DNA of 64,000 bases from Bacillus sp. AFS037270 (lineage in GTDB: Bacteria; Bacillota; Bacilli; Bacillales_B; DSM-18226): contig NZ_NUNF01000001.1 of NCBI RefSeq assembly GCF_002585305.1, positions 37,520 through 101,519 of the forward strand, given 5' to 3'. Positions 1 through 9,141 of the stretch are shown here, piece by piece. Numbering within the stretch: the stretch's first letter is position 1; the number at the start of each line of letters is the position of its first letter. Position numbers and translations under genes: made by a program. Under the pieces are notes generated by a model, which saw only the letters and a list, made by a program, of their open reading frames with translations, searched no databases and was not told where the DNA came from.

Positions 1-30
1 GAGGAGGGAACGGAACTATAATTTTAAAAG

Positions 31-67
31 AAGGCCTTACTCAAAATGATGAGTCTGGCCATTTTTT
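31..67 (+). terminator. Rho-independent terminator of the gene left of the window
   Basis: A hairpin with arms containing GGCC/GGCC and ACTCA/TGAGT is followed by a T-rich run. It separates whatever lies upstream of position 1 from the operon that starts at 143. Confidence 0.6.
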
Positions 68-142
68 GTGTTTTTTTACAAGTTTTTACTCTAAAGATTT
101 GTTAGAATATAGTTTATAAACCTATTTTAGGAGGATAATGAT

Positions 143-1060
143 TTGTATTCTAAGTTTAAAAAACCAAAAGCGTTTGGAGAAATACTGGATCATACCTTTA
201 GTTTGAGCAAGAATCGCTTTAAGGAATTTTTTATGATTTTAATCGTTTTTATGGGACCCGTTTATTTACTACAAGCGATTATTCAAATGGCCACCGGGAC
301 CAGCTTTTTTCGGGATACAGGGACAGGTGGTCAATGGTATGAACAAATACTTTCAAACTTGGACAGTTCCGCCGGCTCGTTCGATTCTAGTAGTTTGGGT
401 GCTGATATCGGTTTAATCGTCGTTGGGTTAGTGAGCTTCCTGCTTTTTCCGGTTGCTGAGGCCGCTATTTTATTTGCCATCCAGCATATTAAGAACGAAG
501 AAGAGTATTCGGTTAGCTCGGTCATCAAAGAAGCATTTCTCCGCTTCTGGCCAATGCTGGGCAGTTCGATTTTATTTGGATTTATACTGTTAGGAATAAT
601 CTTGATCCCCATTCTAATTGTCGCTTTTTCAGGCGCTACTCTAGCAGCCGCTGTCCATCCTATTTTAGGGATATTGGTCGGGATTCTGTTGTTTATTGGG
701 TTTGCGGTCGGTGTGGGTCTGTTAATCACACGTTGGAGCTTTTATTTTGGCTCGGTTGTCCTTGATAAAGTCACACCCGGTTTTACTCGAAGCTGGCGGC
801 TGTCGAAGAAGCGGACTTGGTTTTTGTTTGGCCTATATATTGTGTTTTACTTAATTGTTTCCATTATAAGCTTTGCTGTTCAGCTGACTTTTGGCGCACT
901 TTTAGGGGACAGTGTTTTATTGGGCCTTATTTCGAATCTGGCATCATTATTTACAACAATGATTTTCTCCGTCGGCTATGGGGTTATGTATCTTGATTTA
1001 AAAACAAGAAATGATGCGGAGGATTTAAAGGAATTGATTGAGGATTATCAGTCTATCTAA
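143..1060 (+). CDS. Multi-pass membrane protein heading a MoxR/DUF58 operon
   Basis: A 305-residue protein with about six hydrophobic segments (roughly residues 28-48, 86-108, 138-165, 170-200, 226-250 and 255-280) and a charged C-terminal tail. It resembles the membrane-domain proteins annotated as glycerophosphodiester-phosphodiesterase membrane domain, but has no catalytic domain of its own. The start is TTG with AGGAGG eight bases upstream. It is followed after a short gap by DUF4129, DUF4350, MoxR and DUF58 genes on the same strand, so it is probably a membrane partner of that system. The function is unknown. Confidence 0.8.
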   Translation: MYSKFKKPKAFGEILDHTFSLSKNRFKEFFMILIVFMGPVYLLQAIIQMATGTSFFRDTGTGGQWYEQILSNLDSSAGSFDSSSLGADIGLIVVGLVSFLLFPVAEAAILFAIQHIKNEEEYSVSSVIKEAFLRFWPMLGSSILFGFILLGIILIPILIVAFSGATLAAAVHPILGILVGILLFIGFAVGVGLLITRWSFYFGSVVLDKVTPGFTRSWRLSKKRTWFLFGLYIVFYLIVSIISFAVQLTFGALLGDSVLLGLISNLASLFTTMIFSVGYGVMYLDLKTRNDAEDLKELIEDYQSI

Positions 1061-1084
1061 AAACCTATATGTTAGGTGATGGTT

Positions 1085-1726
1085 ATGTTAAATGCAAACA
1101 AAGCACGAGATGATATTGGAGAGATTTTACAAAAACAGGAGTATCAAGTTTATTATAATCATTCTAACGGGTTGATCAAAACTTGGTGGGAAAAGGCCAA
1201 AGAGTGGATTGCCTCACAATTGGAGAAATTGTTCCCTTCCATTAAATCGGCAAGTGGCGCTTCCAGTTCCATTTTAATCACGATTATTGTTATTGTCATT
1301 TTATTGTTAGCTTTCGCAGCCTTTATTCTGATTCGAAATACAAGACGGAATCGATTGCTGCGAAACCAGAAGCCACTTCAATCATTAATTGAGAGAAATT
1401 GGACGTACGTAAGGCATTTAGAAGAGGCGGAAAAACTGGAATCCCTTGAAGAATATACAGAATCAACAAGGCACCTCTTCTTAGCCATGCTTTTTTATTA
1501 TCATGAAATGGGATGGCTAGAGGCAAGGATATGGAAAACCAATTGGGATTACTATGATGAATTAAGAAAAGTGAGTCAGCAAAATGCTGAAGAATTTTAC
1601 GAGCTTGCCCATTTCTTTGAGAATGCGGCCTATGGAGAACATAAGGTAAGTCCCGAAGAATATAGACCGTTTCGCACCAAAATCAGAGATATATTGGGAA
1701 GTAGGGGGGTGGAAAGTATTCAATGA
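1085..1726 (+). CDS. DUF4129 domain membrane protein
   Basis: A protein of about 213 residues with one strong membrane segment at about residues 60-83, followed by a basic stretch and a helical C-terminal domain of DUF4129 type (the region with FLAMLFYYHEMGW and the conserved TNWDYYDELR stretch). ATG at 1085 is chosen because AGGTGA lies six bases before it; GTG at 1076 and ATG at 1079 overlap that ribosome site. Its stop overlaps the next start by four bases. DUF4129 proteins regularly accompany DUF4350, MoxR and DUF58 genes; the exact role is not established. Confidence 0.85.
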   Translation: MLNANKARDDIGEILQKQEYQVYYNHSNGLIKTWWEKAKEWIASQLEKLFPSIKSASGASSSILITIIVIVILLLAFAAFILIRNTRRNRLLRNQKPLQSLIERNWTYVRHLEEAEKLESLEEYTESTRHLFLAMLFYYHEMGWLEARIWKTNWDYYDELRKVSQQNAEEFYELAHFFENAAYGEHKVSPEEYRPFRTKIRDILGSRGVESIQ

Positions 1727-2856
1727 ATGCATCAAAAATACGTGGATGGATTTGGTTTGCCGTGCTTCTCCTTCTCTTTATTGGAGTTGGTTATTTCGCC
1801 TTTACACCCAAACCAAAAATTTATCCGGATTATGTCACCACCTCTCCTGCTCCAACTGGGATTAAGGCATTATATACATATTTAAAAAATGAAAAAGACG
1901 TAAGAAGCTGGAACCATTCACCCGATCTACTCCCTAATGGGGACAAAAACCAAATGCTTGTAATGGTCGGGCCTTCTTTTACACCTGAAAAAGAATTAAT
2001 GCAGGCATATGAAGATTATATGAATGCTGGAAATACGATCTTGTTATTACAAACAAACCCAAAAGGGATGTTTGATGTTGAAGCGGAATTTATTGAAAAG
2101 AGTACCTCTCAAAGTGAAAAATGGCAGACGGTAAAGGATCAGAACCATAAATCTTTCAAAGCAGAAGTGAATTCAGATGTTCGAATCCGCACGATCAAGG
2201 GCGATGAACTGCTGCTGTCTGATCAGTATGGTCCGATCGCAGTAAAAAGAACCTATGGGAAGGGACATTTAATCGTTGCCATTACCCCTGAGTGGTTGAC
2301 CAATGATAAACTACTGAAAAAAGACCATTTGCCACTTAGTTTTCAACTATTAAATCGAGGGAATCCTGACACCCTTTTGGTTGATGAATATACGCATGTT
2401 GGGGAAAACAAATCGTCCATTTTAGCGGTTTATCCAATGTGGCTTTTGGTCCTTATATTTCAAGGGATTTTATTGGTGGTGTTCTGGCTGTGGTACAAGG
2501 GGAAACGGTTTGGCCCATTGTTAATCCCGCGGGAAGAGTGGGTCCGTTTTAGTGATGAAGGGATCCAGGCGATTGCCGCCTGGTATTTAAAAGGTAGACG
2601 TTATCAAGATTCACTCCATATCCAAGCAGATTATGTAAAGGTGCTGCTGCAGGAACGCTGGCATATTCCTTATCATAAGGATTGGCAGGACCTTACTCCT
2701 TATTTTGAAAGAAAATGGCTAAAAATGCCTGCCCGTGAAATAAAAACTTTCTTAAACGGCTTAGCCGCCATCTTAAACCGGGAAAAGATCAATAAGCAAG
2801 AATATCTTTTGTGGTCGAGAAAACTAGAGGAATTACGAAACGAGGTTGAATCATGA
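1723..2856 (+). CDS. DUF4350 domain-containing membrane protein
   Basis: A 377-residue protein with an N-terminal membrane anchor (about residues 11-28), an extracytoplasmic DUF4350 region (about 35-215, with a GHLIVAITPEWLTND segment typical of the fold), a second membrane span (about 233-256) and a cytoplasmic tail. It overlaps both its neighbours by four bases (ATGA), which suggests translational coupling in the operon. Family members lie with MoxR/DUF58 pairs; the biochemical activity is unknown. Confidence 0.85.
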   Translation: MNASKIRGWIWFAVLLLLFIGVGYFAFTPKPKIYPDYVTTSPAPTGIKALYTYLKNEKDVRSWNHSPDLLPNGDKNQMLVMVGPSFTPEKELMQAYEDYMNAGNTILLLQTNPKGMFDVEAEFIEKSTSQSEKWQTVKDQNHKSFKAEVNSDVRIRTIKGDELLLSDQYGPIAVKRTYGKGHLIVAITPEWLTNDKLLKKDHLPLSFQLLNRGNPDTLLVDEYTHVGENKSSILAVYPMWLLVLIFQGILLVVFWLWYKGKRFGPLLIPREEWVRFSDEGIQAIAAWYLKGRRYQDSLHIQADYVKVLLQERWHIPYHKDWQDLTPYFERKWLKMPAREIKTFLNGLAAILNREKINKQEYLLWSRKLEELRNEVES

Positions 2857-3782
2857 AGACAGAATTAACATCTTTTTTAGAAAAATATGGAGAGCGGATC
2901 TTAGGTCAGAACCTTAATCTTAGACTCCTGCTTTCTGCCATTCTATCAGGCGGACATGTCCTTTTGGAAGGAGTTCCTGGCACCGGTAAAACGCAAATGG
3001 TTCGAACGCTCGCAGGTCTTCTGGGAGGCAGCTTTAACCGGATTCAGTTCACACCGGATTTATTGCCTAGTGATATTACTGGCAGCACGATTTATAACAT
3101 GAAAGAAAGTACGTTTCAAACACTTAAGGGTCCGATCTTTACTAATATCCTATTAGCTGATGAAATTAACCGAACCCCTGCTAAGACACAAGCAGCACTT
3201 TTGGAGGCGATGGAAGAAAAGCAGGTGACCATCCAAGGAGAAACCTATCTTTTGCCGGATGTATTTTTTGTGGTCGCTACACAAAATCCAATTGAATTTG
3301 AAGGTACATACCCACTTCCAGAAGCGCAGCAGGATCGTTTTTTATTTAAACTTTACATCGATTTTCCTTCCTTTGATGAGGAGAAAGATGTATTGAAGAT
3401 GGTGATTGAAAACACTATTGAGGAAAGTTCGTTAACAGCGATCTTGGATATGGACACTTTTATTGCGATAAGAAAAGAAATTGAAAAAGTAACCGTTAGT
3501 GAGACCGTATTAGGTTACATCTTACAGATCGTTCGTAAAACACGAGAGGCGGAATCAATCCGCTTTGGGGCCAGTACGAGAGCTGGGATTTCAATTGGGA
3601 AAGCGGCTCAAGCTTGGGCATATCTTTCAGGGAGAGACTATGTGACGCCAGACGACATTAAGATGGTTGCCAAACCGGCATTAAGACATCGTATTCAGTT
3701 ATCTCCACATATAGAATTGGAGGGAGCAACCGTTGACCAAATCATTGAAGAGCTTGTGGGCTCGGTTCCTGTTCCAAGATAA
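2853..3782 (+). CDS. MoxR-family AAA+ ATPase
   Basis: A 309-residue AAA+ ATPase of the MoxR type. Walker A is GVPGTGKT (about residues 40-47), Walker B is LLADEIN (about 100-106) and sensor 1 is ATQNPIE (about 142-148), followed by the conserved PLPEAQQDRF. MoxR ATPases act as chaperone-like factors that mature partner proteins, usually with von Willebrand A or DUF58 proteins. The next gene is such a partner and overlaps this one by 50 bases. B. subtilis YeaC is the likely counterpart. Confidence 0.95.
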   Translation: MKTELTSFLEKYGERILGQNLNLRLLLSAILSGGHVLLEGVPGTGKTQMVRTLAGLLGGSFNRIQFTPDLLPSDITGSTIYNMKESTFQTLKGPIFTNILLADEINRTPAKTQAALLEAMEEKQVTIQGETYLLPDVFFVVATQNPIEFEGTYPLPEAQQDRFLFKLYIDFPSFDEEKDVLKMVIENTIEESSLTAILDMDTFIAIRKEIEKVTVSETVLGYILQIVRKTREAESIRFGASTRAGISIGKAAQAWAYLSGRDYVTPDDIKMVAKPALRHRIQLSPHIELEGATVDQIIEELVGSVPVPR

Positions 3783-5091
3783 AGGGATCCTACCTACCAA
3801 ACGGTTATTGTTCATTTACCTCATAATTTCTCTAGTTTTCATGCTGGGAACGATTATTGGTATCTCGTGGGCCTATGTCATTACCTTTAATATATTGGCC
3901 CTTTGTATTAGTTTAATGGACTTACTTTTTTCACCTTGTAAACAGCTACTCTCCTTTAACCGGATATTGCCTAAAGAATTGGAAAGAGGTATCTCTTATC
4001 CAATCGAGATCGAGGTTAGCAATTCTTCACCCTATTTTTTTTCGTACCAATTGTTGGACGGCCTGCCACAATCCTTTGAAAGGCCGTTTCCACTTAAGGG
4101 ACAAATTCAAAAGGATTCTACCGTAGTGATTACCTATGATACTACTGCTACGATTAGAGGAGACTATGATGTACAAAAGCTGTATTTTCGCTATAGCGGC
4201 CGGTTTGGTTTATGGGAAAAACAAACAACCGTTTCCTTAAAGGAAACGGTAAAAGTGATTCCAGATTTAACTGAAACAAAACAATACTTAGAAAATGCTC
4301 AAAGTTATTTAAAGTATGAAGGATTAAACATCCGCAGACAAAGGAGCGGTGTTGGTGATTTTTCAAAAATCCGAGAGTTTGTGGTCGGTGATGATCCGCG
4401 TAAGATTAACTGGCGGCAAACGGCCAAACTGCGGGAAGTCATGACAAATGACTATGAGCCAGAGCATGGCAAATATATAACGATTTTAATTGATTGCGGG
4501 CGTATGATGGGAGCCGAGTTGAAAAAGGGGAATCGGCTAGAAAAGGCGTTAGAAGCAGCCCTGACTGTCACGGCAGCCGCATTAAAAAAAGGCGATTATG
4601 TTTCTGTTCTTGCTTTTTCAAAGGAAATCCACGTCTTTGTTCCCCCTGCCAAAGGAATGGCTCACTTACAGACAATATTGCATGCTATTTACAATCTAAA
4701 GGTAGACGCATCTGAGTCTAATTATGGAGCTGTTTTACTATATTTAGAAACGATTCAAAAGAAACGAAGTCTGCTTTTCTTATTTAGTGATGTTCGTACT
4801 TTTTTACATGAGGAAAGTGCGTTAGTCTATTTACTACGGCTTCGACAGCGCCATTTGTTTTTGATGATCGGCGTGGAAGACCAGACTCTATTAAAGAGGG
4901 TAAAGGAAGTGCCTGAAACGGTACAGCAAGCAATGGTGAAAAGTATTGCTCAGCAGCAAGTCATAATAAAAAAGCGAGAAAAGAGCAAATGGGAGAAACA
5001 AGGCCTCCAGATGATAGAGGCCCGAGAGGAAAAGTTGGCTGTAACGGCCGTTTCCAATTATATTGAAATTATGAATCAAAATCTTTTATAG
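3733..5091 (+). CDS. DUF58 domain protein, MoxR partner
   Basis: A 452-residue protein with two N-terminal membrane segments (about residues 25-45 and 47-66) and a cytoplasmic DUF58 domain that includes a DDPRKINWRQTAKL stretch at about 220-235 and a degenerate vWA-like LIDCGRMM strand. The TTG start at 3733 lies inside the MoxR gene but has GGAGGG eight bases upstream, so the 50-base overlap is probably real and couples translation. B. subtilis YeaD is comparable. Its 3' end converges with and overlaps the SpoIIM-like gene by 23 bases. Confidence 0.9.
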   Translation: MTKSLKSLWARFLFQDKGILPTKRLLFIYLIISLVFMLGTIIGISWAYVITFNILALCISLMDLLFSPCKQLLSFNRILPKELERGISYPIEIEVSNSSPYFFSYQLLDGLPQSFERPFPLKGQIQKDSTVVITYDTTATIRGDYDVQKLYFRYSGRFGLWEKQTTVSLKETVKVIPDLTETKQYLENAQSYLKYEGLNIRRQRSGVGDFSKIREFVVGDDPRKINWRQTAKLREVMTNDYEPEHGKYITILIDCGRMMGAELKKGNRLEKALEAALTVTAAALKKGDYVSVLAFSKEIHVFVPPAKGMAHLQTILHAIYNLKVDASESNYGAVLLYLETIQKKRSLLFLFSDVRTFLHEESALVYLLRLRQRHLFLMIGVEDQTLLKRVKEVPETVQQAMVKSIAQQQVIIKKREKSKWEKQGLQMIEAREEKLAVTAVSNYIEIMNQNLL

Positions 5092-6049
5092 GCTGGGATT
5101 TGGCTAGTTTAAGTTTGCCAATTAACACATATAGGATAAGGCCGGCAACGGTTAGGACCGCAACGAAATATTTTGCTTCCAACGAAATCTTTGCCGGTGT
5201 AATGAAGCCTTCGATGATTCCAGCTATTACAAACAATGGAATTGTACCAAGCAAAAGCTGAACGGATCGTTTGGCATGCCGCTTTAATTGCCAGCCTCTT
5301 GTGTATTGCCCCGGAACAAAGAGCTTATAGCCCATTAAAAGCCCGGCCCCGCCCGCGATAAAAATAGCTGTAAGCTCGATCATTCCGTGTGGAACAATGT
5401 AGGCCCAAAAATCATAGGATTTGCCGTGATGCCAAAAAAGGGCAGCAAGTGCTCCAATAATGATCCCGTTATAGACCATTAAATAAACGGTAACGAGCCC
5501 AAAGGCAATGCCACCGGCAAAGGCAAAGATGCCGACTTTAATATTGTTAGTCATAATACTCGCTGACATCAGGGAAGAATCAACTGCATCAGAGCCTTTT
5601 CCTAATTTTTCTGGATCAACGCCTTGAGAAATTTCCGCAGGGAGAATCGAATAAATATGGAGCGGGTCATTCAAAACCGATAGAAAGCTTCCGATGCCTC
5701 CAATTAAAAATAAAATCATCGCGGCGACGACAAATTTCCATTGCTCAAGCAATAAACCAATAAATTTAGTGCTAAAAAAATATCGAATCTGTTTAAAGCT
5801 CGAAACCTGGTCTTTGTATAAAAGGTTATGTGCTTTGGAGACAAGTCCGTTTAAATAGGGCGTTATTTCATCATTTGGAAAATAAGTTTGACTGTAAGAA
5901 AGATTTTGCGCTGCCTTTTGATATAATCGATGAAACTGTGTAATGGTTTCACCGGTATAGTCCCTTTTTCGCTTGCTTAATAGGGTAACGAATTGTTCAA
6001 GTTGTTTCCAATCTTCCCGGTGCATTTTGACAAATTGCTTGAGATTCAT
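5069..6049 (-). CDS. SpoIIM-like (DUF95) membrane protein
   Basis: A 326-residue protein of the stage II sporulation protein M/DUF95 family. It has a soluble helical N-terminus (about residues 1-100) and several membrane segments from about 105 to the end, including the conserved PHGMIELTAIFIAGGAGL region. It is longer than SpoIIM itself and is of the type found beside RDD, DUF58 and MoxR genes in many Gram-positive genomes, so it is more likely a partner of that cluster than the engulfment protein. It is divergent from the RDD gene. Confidence 0.85.
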   Translation of the reverse strand: MNLKQFVKMHREDWKQLEQFVTLLSKRKRDYTGETITQFHRLYQKAAQNLSYSQTYFPNDEITPYLNGLVSKAHNLLYKDQVSSFKQIRYFFSTKFIGLLLEQWKFVVAAMILFLIGGIGSFLSVLNDPLHIYSILPAEISQGVDPEKLGKGSDAVDSSLMSASIMTNNIKVGIFAFAGGIAFGLVTVYLMVYNGIIIGALAALFWHHGKSYDFWAYIVPHGMIELTAIFIAGGAGLLMGYKLFVPGQYTRGWQLKRHAKRSVQLLLGTIPLFVIAGIIEGFITPAKISLEAKYFVAVLTVAGLILYVLIGKLKLAKSQPIKDFDS

Positions 6050-6169
6050 TTTGACACCTTCTTTTACAGAGCTATGTAAATTTTTATCCTTTTCTCCTTA
6101 TTATAGAAAATTAGTAGGAAAATAGAAACCATATCAGAGAAAATCAACGAGATTTAAGGGGGGAATTTG

Positions 6170-6973
6170 ATGACAGAGGATCATTTAGATATCAAAACAC
6201 CAGAATATGTAGCCATACAGTTTCAGATTGCTGGATTAGGGAGCAGAGCCGCAGCCTTTATTATCGATCAGGCTCTGCTTATGATCATAAATATACTGAC
6301 AATCGTGATTCTTTTTTTCGTAATGGATGGGATGGAAACATCTCCTTTTTTTCTTACGGAAAGTACCTTTCCGATTGCGATTGTGGTGATAGGTTTGTTT
6401 GTTCTAAATTGGGGCTACTTCTTTTTCTTCGAGTTTTTTTCTGGGGGTCGAACCCTTGGTAAAAAAGTGGTCGGGATCCGAGTTATTCAGGAAAATGGGC
6501 ACAGCATTACATTGCTGTCTAGTTTTATTCGAAATCTTGTTCGTTTGATCGATTCACTGCCAACTGCTTATTTTCTTGGTATTATTATGATATTTTTCCA
6601 TCCTAAACATAAACGGCTTGGTGACCTTGTTGCAGGTACGATTGTCGTTCATGAACGAAAGGCCAAAAAGAAAAAGAAATTTACACCCATTGAAAAAGAA
6701 ATTAATCTCAGAGGACTTACCGAGAACGACCTTGAATTGGATGACTGGACGTTAAAATCATTTACGGCTAAGGATTGGAAGTTGGTGAGTACCTATGCAA
6801 GCCGTTTTCATCAGTTGCCAGTGGAGGAACGAAATCAGCTGACAAAACAGATTGCTGATTTGCTGCTGCCTAAAACAGGGATCGACGTGGTAGGAAAAAC
6901 GGAGACAGAATTAGAAAATACTCTACTTATTCTTTACTTAAATCTTAAGGATGAATGGGAATTTGAGCTTTAG
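6170..6973 (+). CDS. RDD family membrane protein
   Basis: A 267-residue protein with the RDD signature near the N-terminus (GSRAAAFIIDQ at about residues 25-35), three to four membrane segments up to about residue 150, the GGRTLGKKVVGIRV motif and KRLGDLVAGT. A basic KAKKKKK linker follows, then a soluble C-terminal tail of about 100 residues. ATG at 6170 is preferred over TTG at 6167 because AAGGGGGGA ends six bases before it. RDD proteins have been linked to ion exchange and stress, but here the neighbours suggest a role with the SpoIIM/MoxR cluster. Confidence 0.85.
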   Translation: MTEDHLDIKTPEYVAIQFQIAGLGSRAAAFIIDQALLMIINILTIVILFFVMDGMETSPFFLTESTFPIAIVVIGLFVLNWGYFFFFEFFSGGRTLGKKVVGIRVIQENGHSITLLSSFIRNLVRLIDSLPTAYFLGIIMIFFHPKHKRLGDLVAGTIVVHERKAKKKKKFTPIEKEINLRGLTENDLELDDWTLKSFTAKDWKLVSTYASRFHQLPVEERNQLTKQIADLLLPKTGIDVVGKTETELENTLLILYLNLKDEWEFEL

Positions 6974-7059
6974 ATTTTTCACCTATAAAATTCAGTATGA
7001 AATTTTACAAATAGCACATAATTCCTTTAGGTATTAACAATATTCAAAGGAGTATGTCC

Positions 7060-7635
7060 ATGCATTGGTATGAAAAATTAAATCAATATTTCCCGATTGA
7101 GGAAATGAAATCAAAAGAACATATAGAGACTTTAATGAAAGAACGCTCTGAAATCTATCATAAGGATGAAGGGCCCAATCATGTTTTAATGTATGTAGAG
7201 CTTGATAATTTTATTTTCATCGATTATCTTTTTGTATCTAAAAATGACCGTGGTCAGGGACTCGGTCATAAACTTATGGGAAAAATGAAGCACAGAGGGA
7301 AACCGATTATTCTGGAAGTGGAACCGGTAAACTATGGAGACAGTGATACAGCAAAACGGCTTCGTTTTTATAAGCGAGAAGGTTTTGAACATGCAGAGTC
7401 AATTGGATATGCACGGAGGTCTTTAGCCACAAATGAAATTAATAAAATGGAAATACTTTATTGGGCTCCAAGTAATGAGTCAGAAGAAATCATCTTTGAT
7501 GCCATGAAAAAAACTTATAACTTAATTCATACCTATAAAGACAAACGCTTCTATGGCGAATCCTATCAACCGGTTGAAGAGGTACTGACTTTTAACAAAG
7601 AAACTGAAAATGGAAATATACTTGATAATTTATAG
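7060..7635 (+). CDS. GNAT family N-acetyltransferase
   Basis: A 191-residue GNAT acetyltransferase. The acetyl-CoA binding loop is visible as DRGQGLGHKLM (about residues 66-76) after a beta strand (FIDYLFVSKN), and a later FYKREGFEH motif is typical of motif B. ATG at 7060 has AAAGGAG at a good distance, whereas ATG at 7054 is too close to it. The substrate cannot be inferred. It is followed by a bidirectional terminator shared with the aldehyde dehydrogenase gene. Confidence 0.85.
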   Translation: MHWYEKLNQYFPIEEMKSKEHIETLMKERSEIYHKDEGPNHVLMYVELDNFIFIDYLFVSKNDRGQGLGHKLMGKMKHRGKPIILEVEPVNYGDSDTAKRLRFYKREGFEHAESIGYARRSLATNEINKMEILYWAPSNESEEIIFDAMKKTYNLIHTYKDKRFYGESYQPVEEVLTFNKETENGNILDNL

Positions 7636-7686
7636 TATCCTTTGTTCTAGTCATTAGGAACAATAAAACACAGCCTTTGTAATTAT

Positions 7687-7725
7687 AAAAAGCCTGGCCT
7701 TACTTTTCTGAAGGTCAGGCTTTTT
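7687..7725. terminator. Bidirectional terminator between GNAT and aldehyde dehydrogenase genes
   Basis: Arms AAAAAGCCTGGCCTT and AAGGTCAGGCTTTTT flank a nine-base loop. A-rich and T-rich ends on both sides make it usable for both converging genes. Confidence 0.85.
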
Positions 7726-7728
7726 ATC

Positions 7729-9099
7729 TTACTTCATAAATAACTTGATTTTTTCCAGTCCGTTCTTAACATTTGGATAACGGAACGGTATATCAAACTT
7801 TGTAGTTTGTTTAAGGACACTTTTTTGATGAGAGAACGTGTCAAAATTCCCTTTTCCATGATAAGCGCCAATCCCGCTGGTACCAACACCGCCAAATGGC
7901 AGGTATGGAGAGACAAAGTGATAAACAGTATCGTTAACACATCCGCCCCCGAAGGAGACTTTATTTAAGACTTCCTCTTGGATGCTGTTATTTTCCGAGA
8001 AGATATAGAGAGCAAGTGGTTTTGGATGACGATGAATGCCCTCGATCACCTCTGATAAATCGACATATTCCATCACGGGAAGAAGAGGTCCGAAAATTTC
8101 ATCCTGCATAATCGATTCTTCCCATGTGATATCAGTTAAAACGGTAGGCTCGATTGTTAATCGTTCCTTATCCGTATTTCCACCCATAAATAATTGTCCA
8201 TTGTCCAAAAATGAAGAAAGTCGATTAAAATGCCTTTCACTAACAATCCGCGTAAAGTCAGGATTCTTTAAAGGCTCTTTTCCATACAATTCAAGTGTTG
8301 TTTCCTTAAATTGCTGAAGAAACACATCTTTAATACTTTTATGAACATAAAGATAATCCGGGGCGATACAGGTTTGTCCGGCATTTGTAAACTTCCCCCA
8401 GGCAATCCGTTTGGCAGCCAGTTTAAGATTCGCATCCTCATGAACAATACAAGGGCTCTTTCCACCCAGTTCTAATGTTACCGGGGTTAAATGTTTTGCA
8501 GCGGACTCCATAATAATTTTTCCGACAGGAACACTTCCTGTGAAAAAGATGTAATCAAGCTGTTCATACAACAGGGCTTGACTTGTTTCAACTCCGCCTT
8601 GGACGACCGCAATATATTCCTCTGGAAAAATTTCTTTTATAAGGGTCTCTAATACCTCGGATGTTTTAGGTGTCAATTCAGACGGTTTGATTATGGCGCA
8701 GTTTCCAGCGGAAATCGCGCCAATTAACGGCGCCACTGCCAATTGAAATGGATAGTTCCAAGGTGCGATGATCAATGCTACCCCGTAAGGCTCTGGATAA
8801 ATATAACTATTGGAACCAATATGGGTAACCGGTGTTTTAACCTTTTTGGGGGCTGCCCATGAACGCAGATGTTTCACTGTAAAACGCAATTCTTCCAAAA
8901 CAAATCCGATTTCTGATGTGTATGCGTCAAATTCTGATTTATTTAAGTCTGTTCTTAAAGACTCCATTAGTGTTTTTTCATTTTTTTTAATCGCATTTCG
9001 TAACTTTTGAAGGGCTTCAATACGGAAATCGACATTTTTAGTTTTTTCCGTTTTGAAAAATGATTTTTGCTTGTTAATGAGAGAACTGTAGGTCTCCAT
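7729..9099 (-). CDS. Aldehyde dehydrogenase (YwdH-like)
   Basis: A 456-residue NAD(P)-dependent aldehyde dehydrogenase of the class that lacks an N-terminal extension, similar to B. subtilis YwdH. Catalytic residues are visible: Asn115 in PWNYPF, Glu210 in LELGGKSP and Cys244 in GQTCIAPDY, plus the EIFGPLLPV motif. It oxidises an aldehyde to an acid in the cytoplasm. It lies 42 bases downstream of an iron-type alcohol dehydrogenase on the same strand, suggesting a two-step alcohol to acid or reverse detoxification route. The substrate is unknown. Confidence 0.95.
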   Translation of the reverse strand: METYSSLINKQKSFFKTEKTKNVDFRIEALQKLRNAIKKNEKTLMESLRTDLNKSEFDAYTSEIGFVLEELRFTVKHLRSWAAPKKVKTPVTHIGSNSYIYPEPYGVALIIAPWNYPFQLAVAPLIGAISAGNCAIIKPSELTPKTSEVLETLIKEIFPEEYIAVVQGGVETSQALLYEQLDYIFFTGSVPVGKIIMESAAKHLTPVTLELGGKSPCIVHEDANLKLAAKRIAWGKFTNAGQTCIAPDYLYVHKSIKDVFLQQFKETTLELYGKEPLKNPDFTRIVSERHFNRLSSFLDNGQLFMGGNTDKERLTIEPTVLTDITWEESIMQDEIFGPLLPVMEYVDLSEVIEGIHRHPKPLALYIFSENNSIQEEVLNKVSFGGGCVNDTVYHFVSPYLPFGGVGTSGIGAYHGKGNFDTFSHQKSVLKQTTKFDIPFRYPNVKNGLEKIKLFMK

Positions 9100-9141
9100 T
9101 CTTTACCCACCTTTTATTTTTTCCTACTTGAATACAGAATG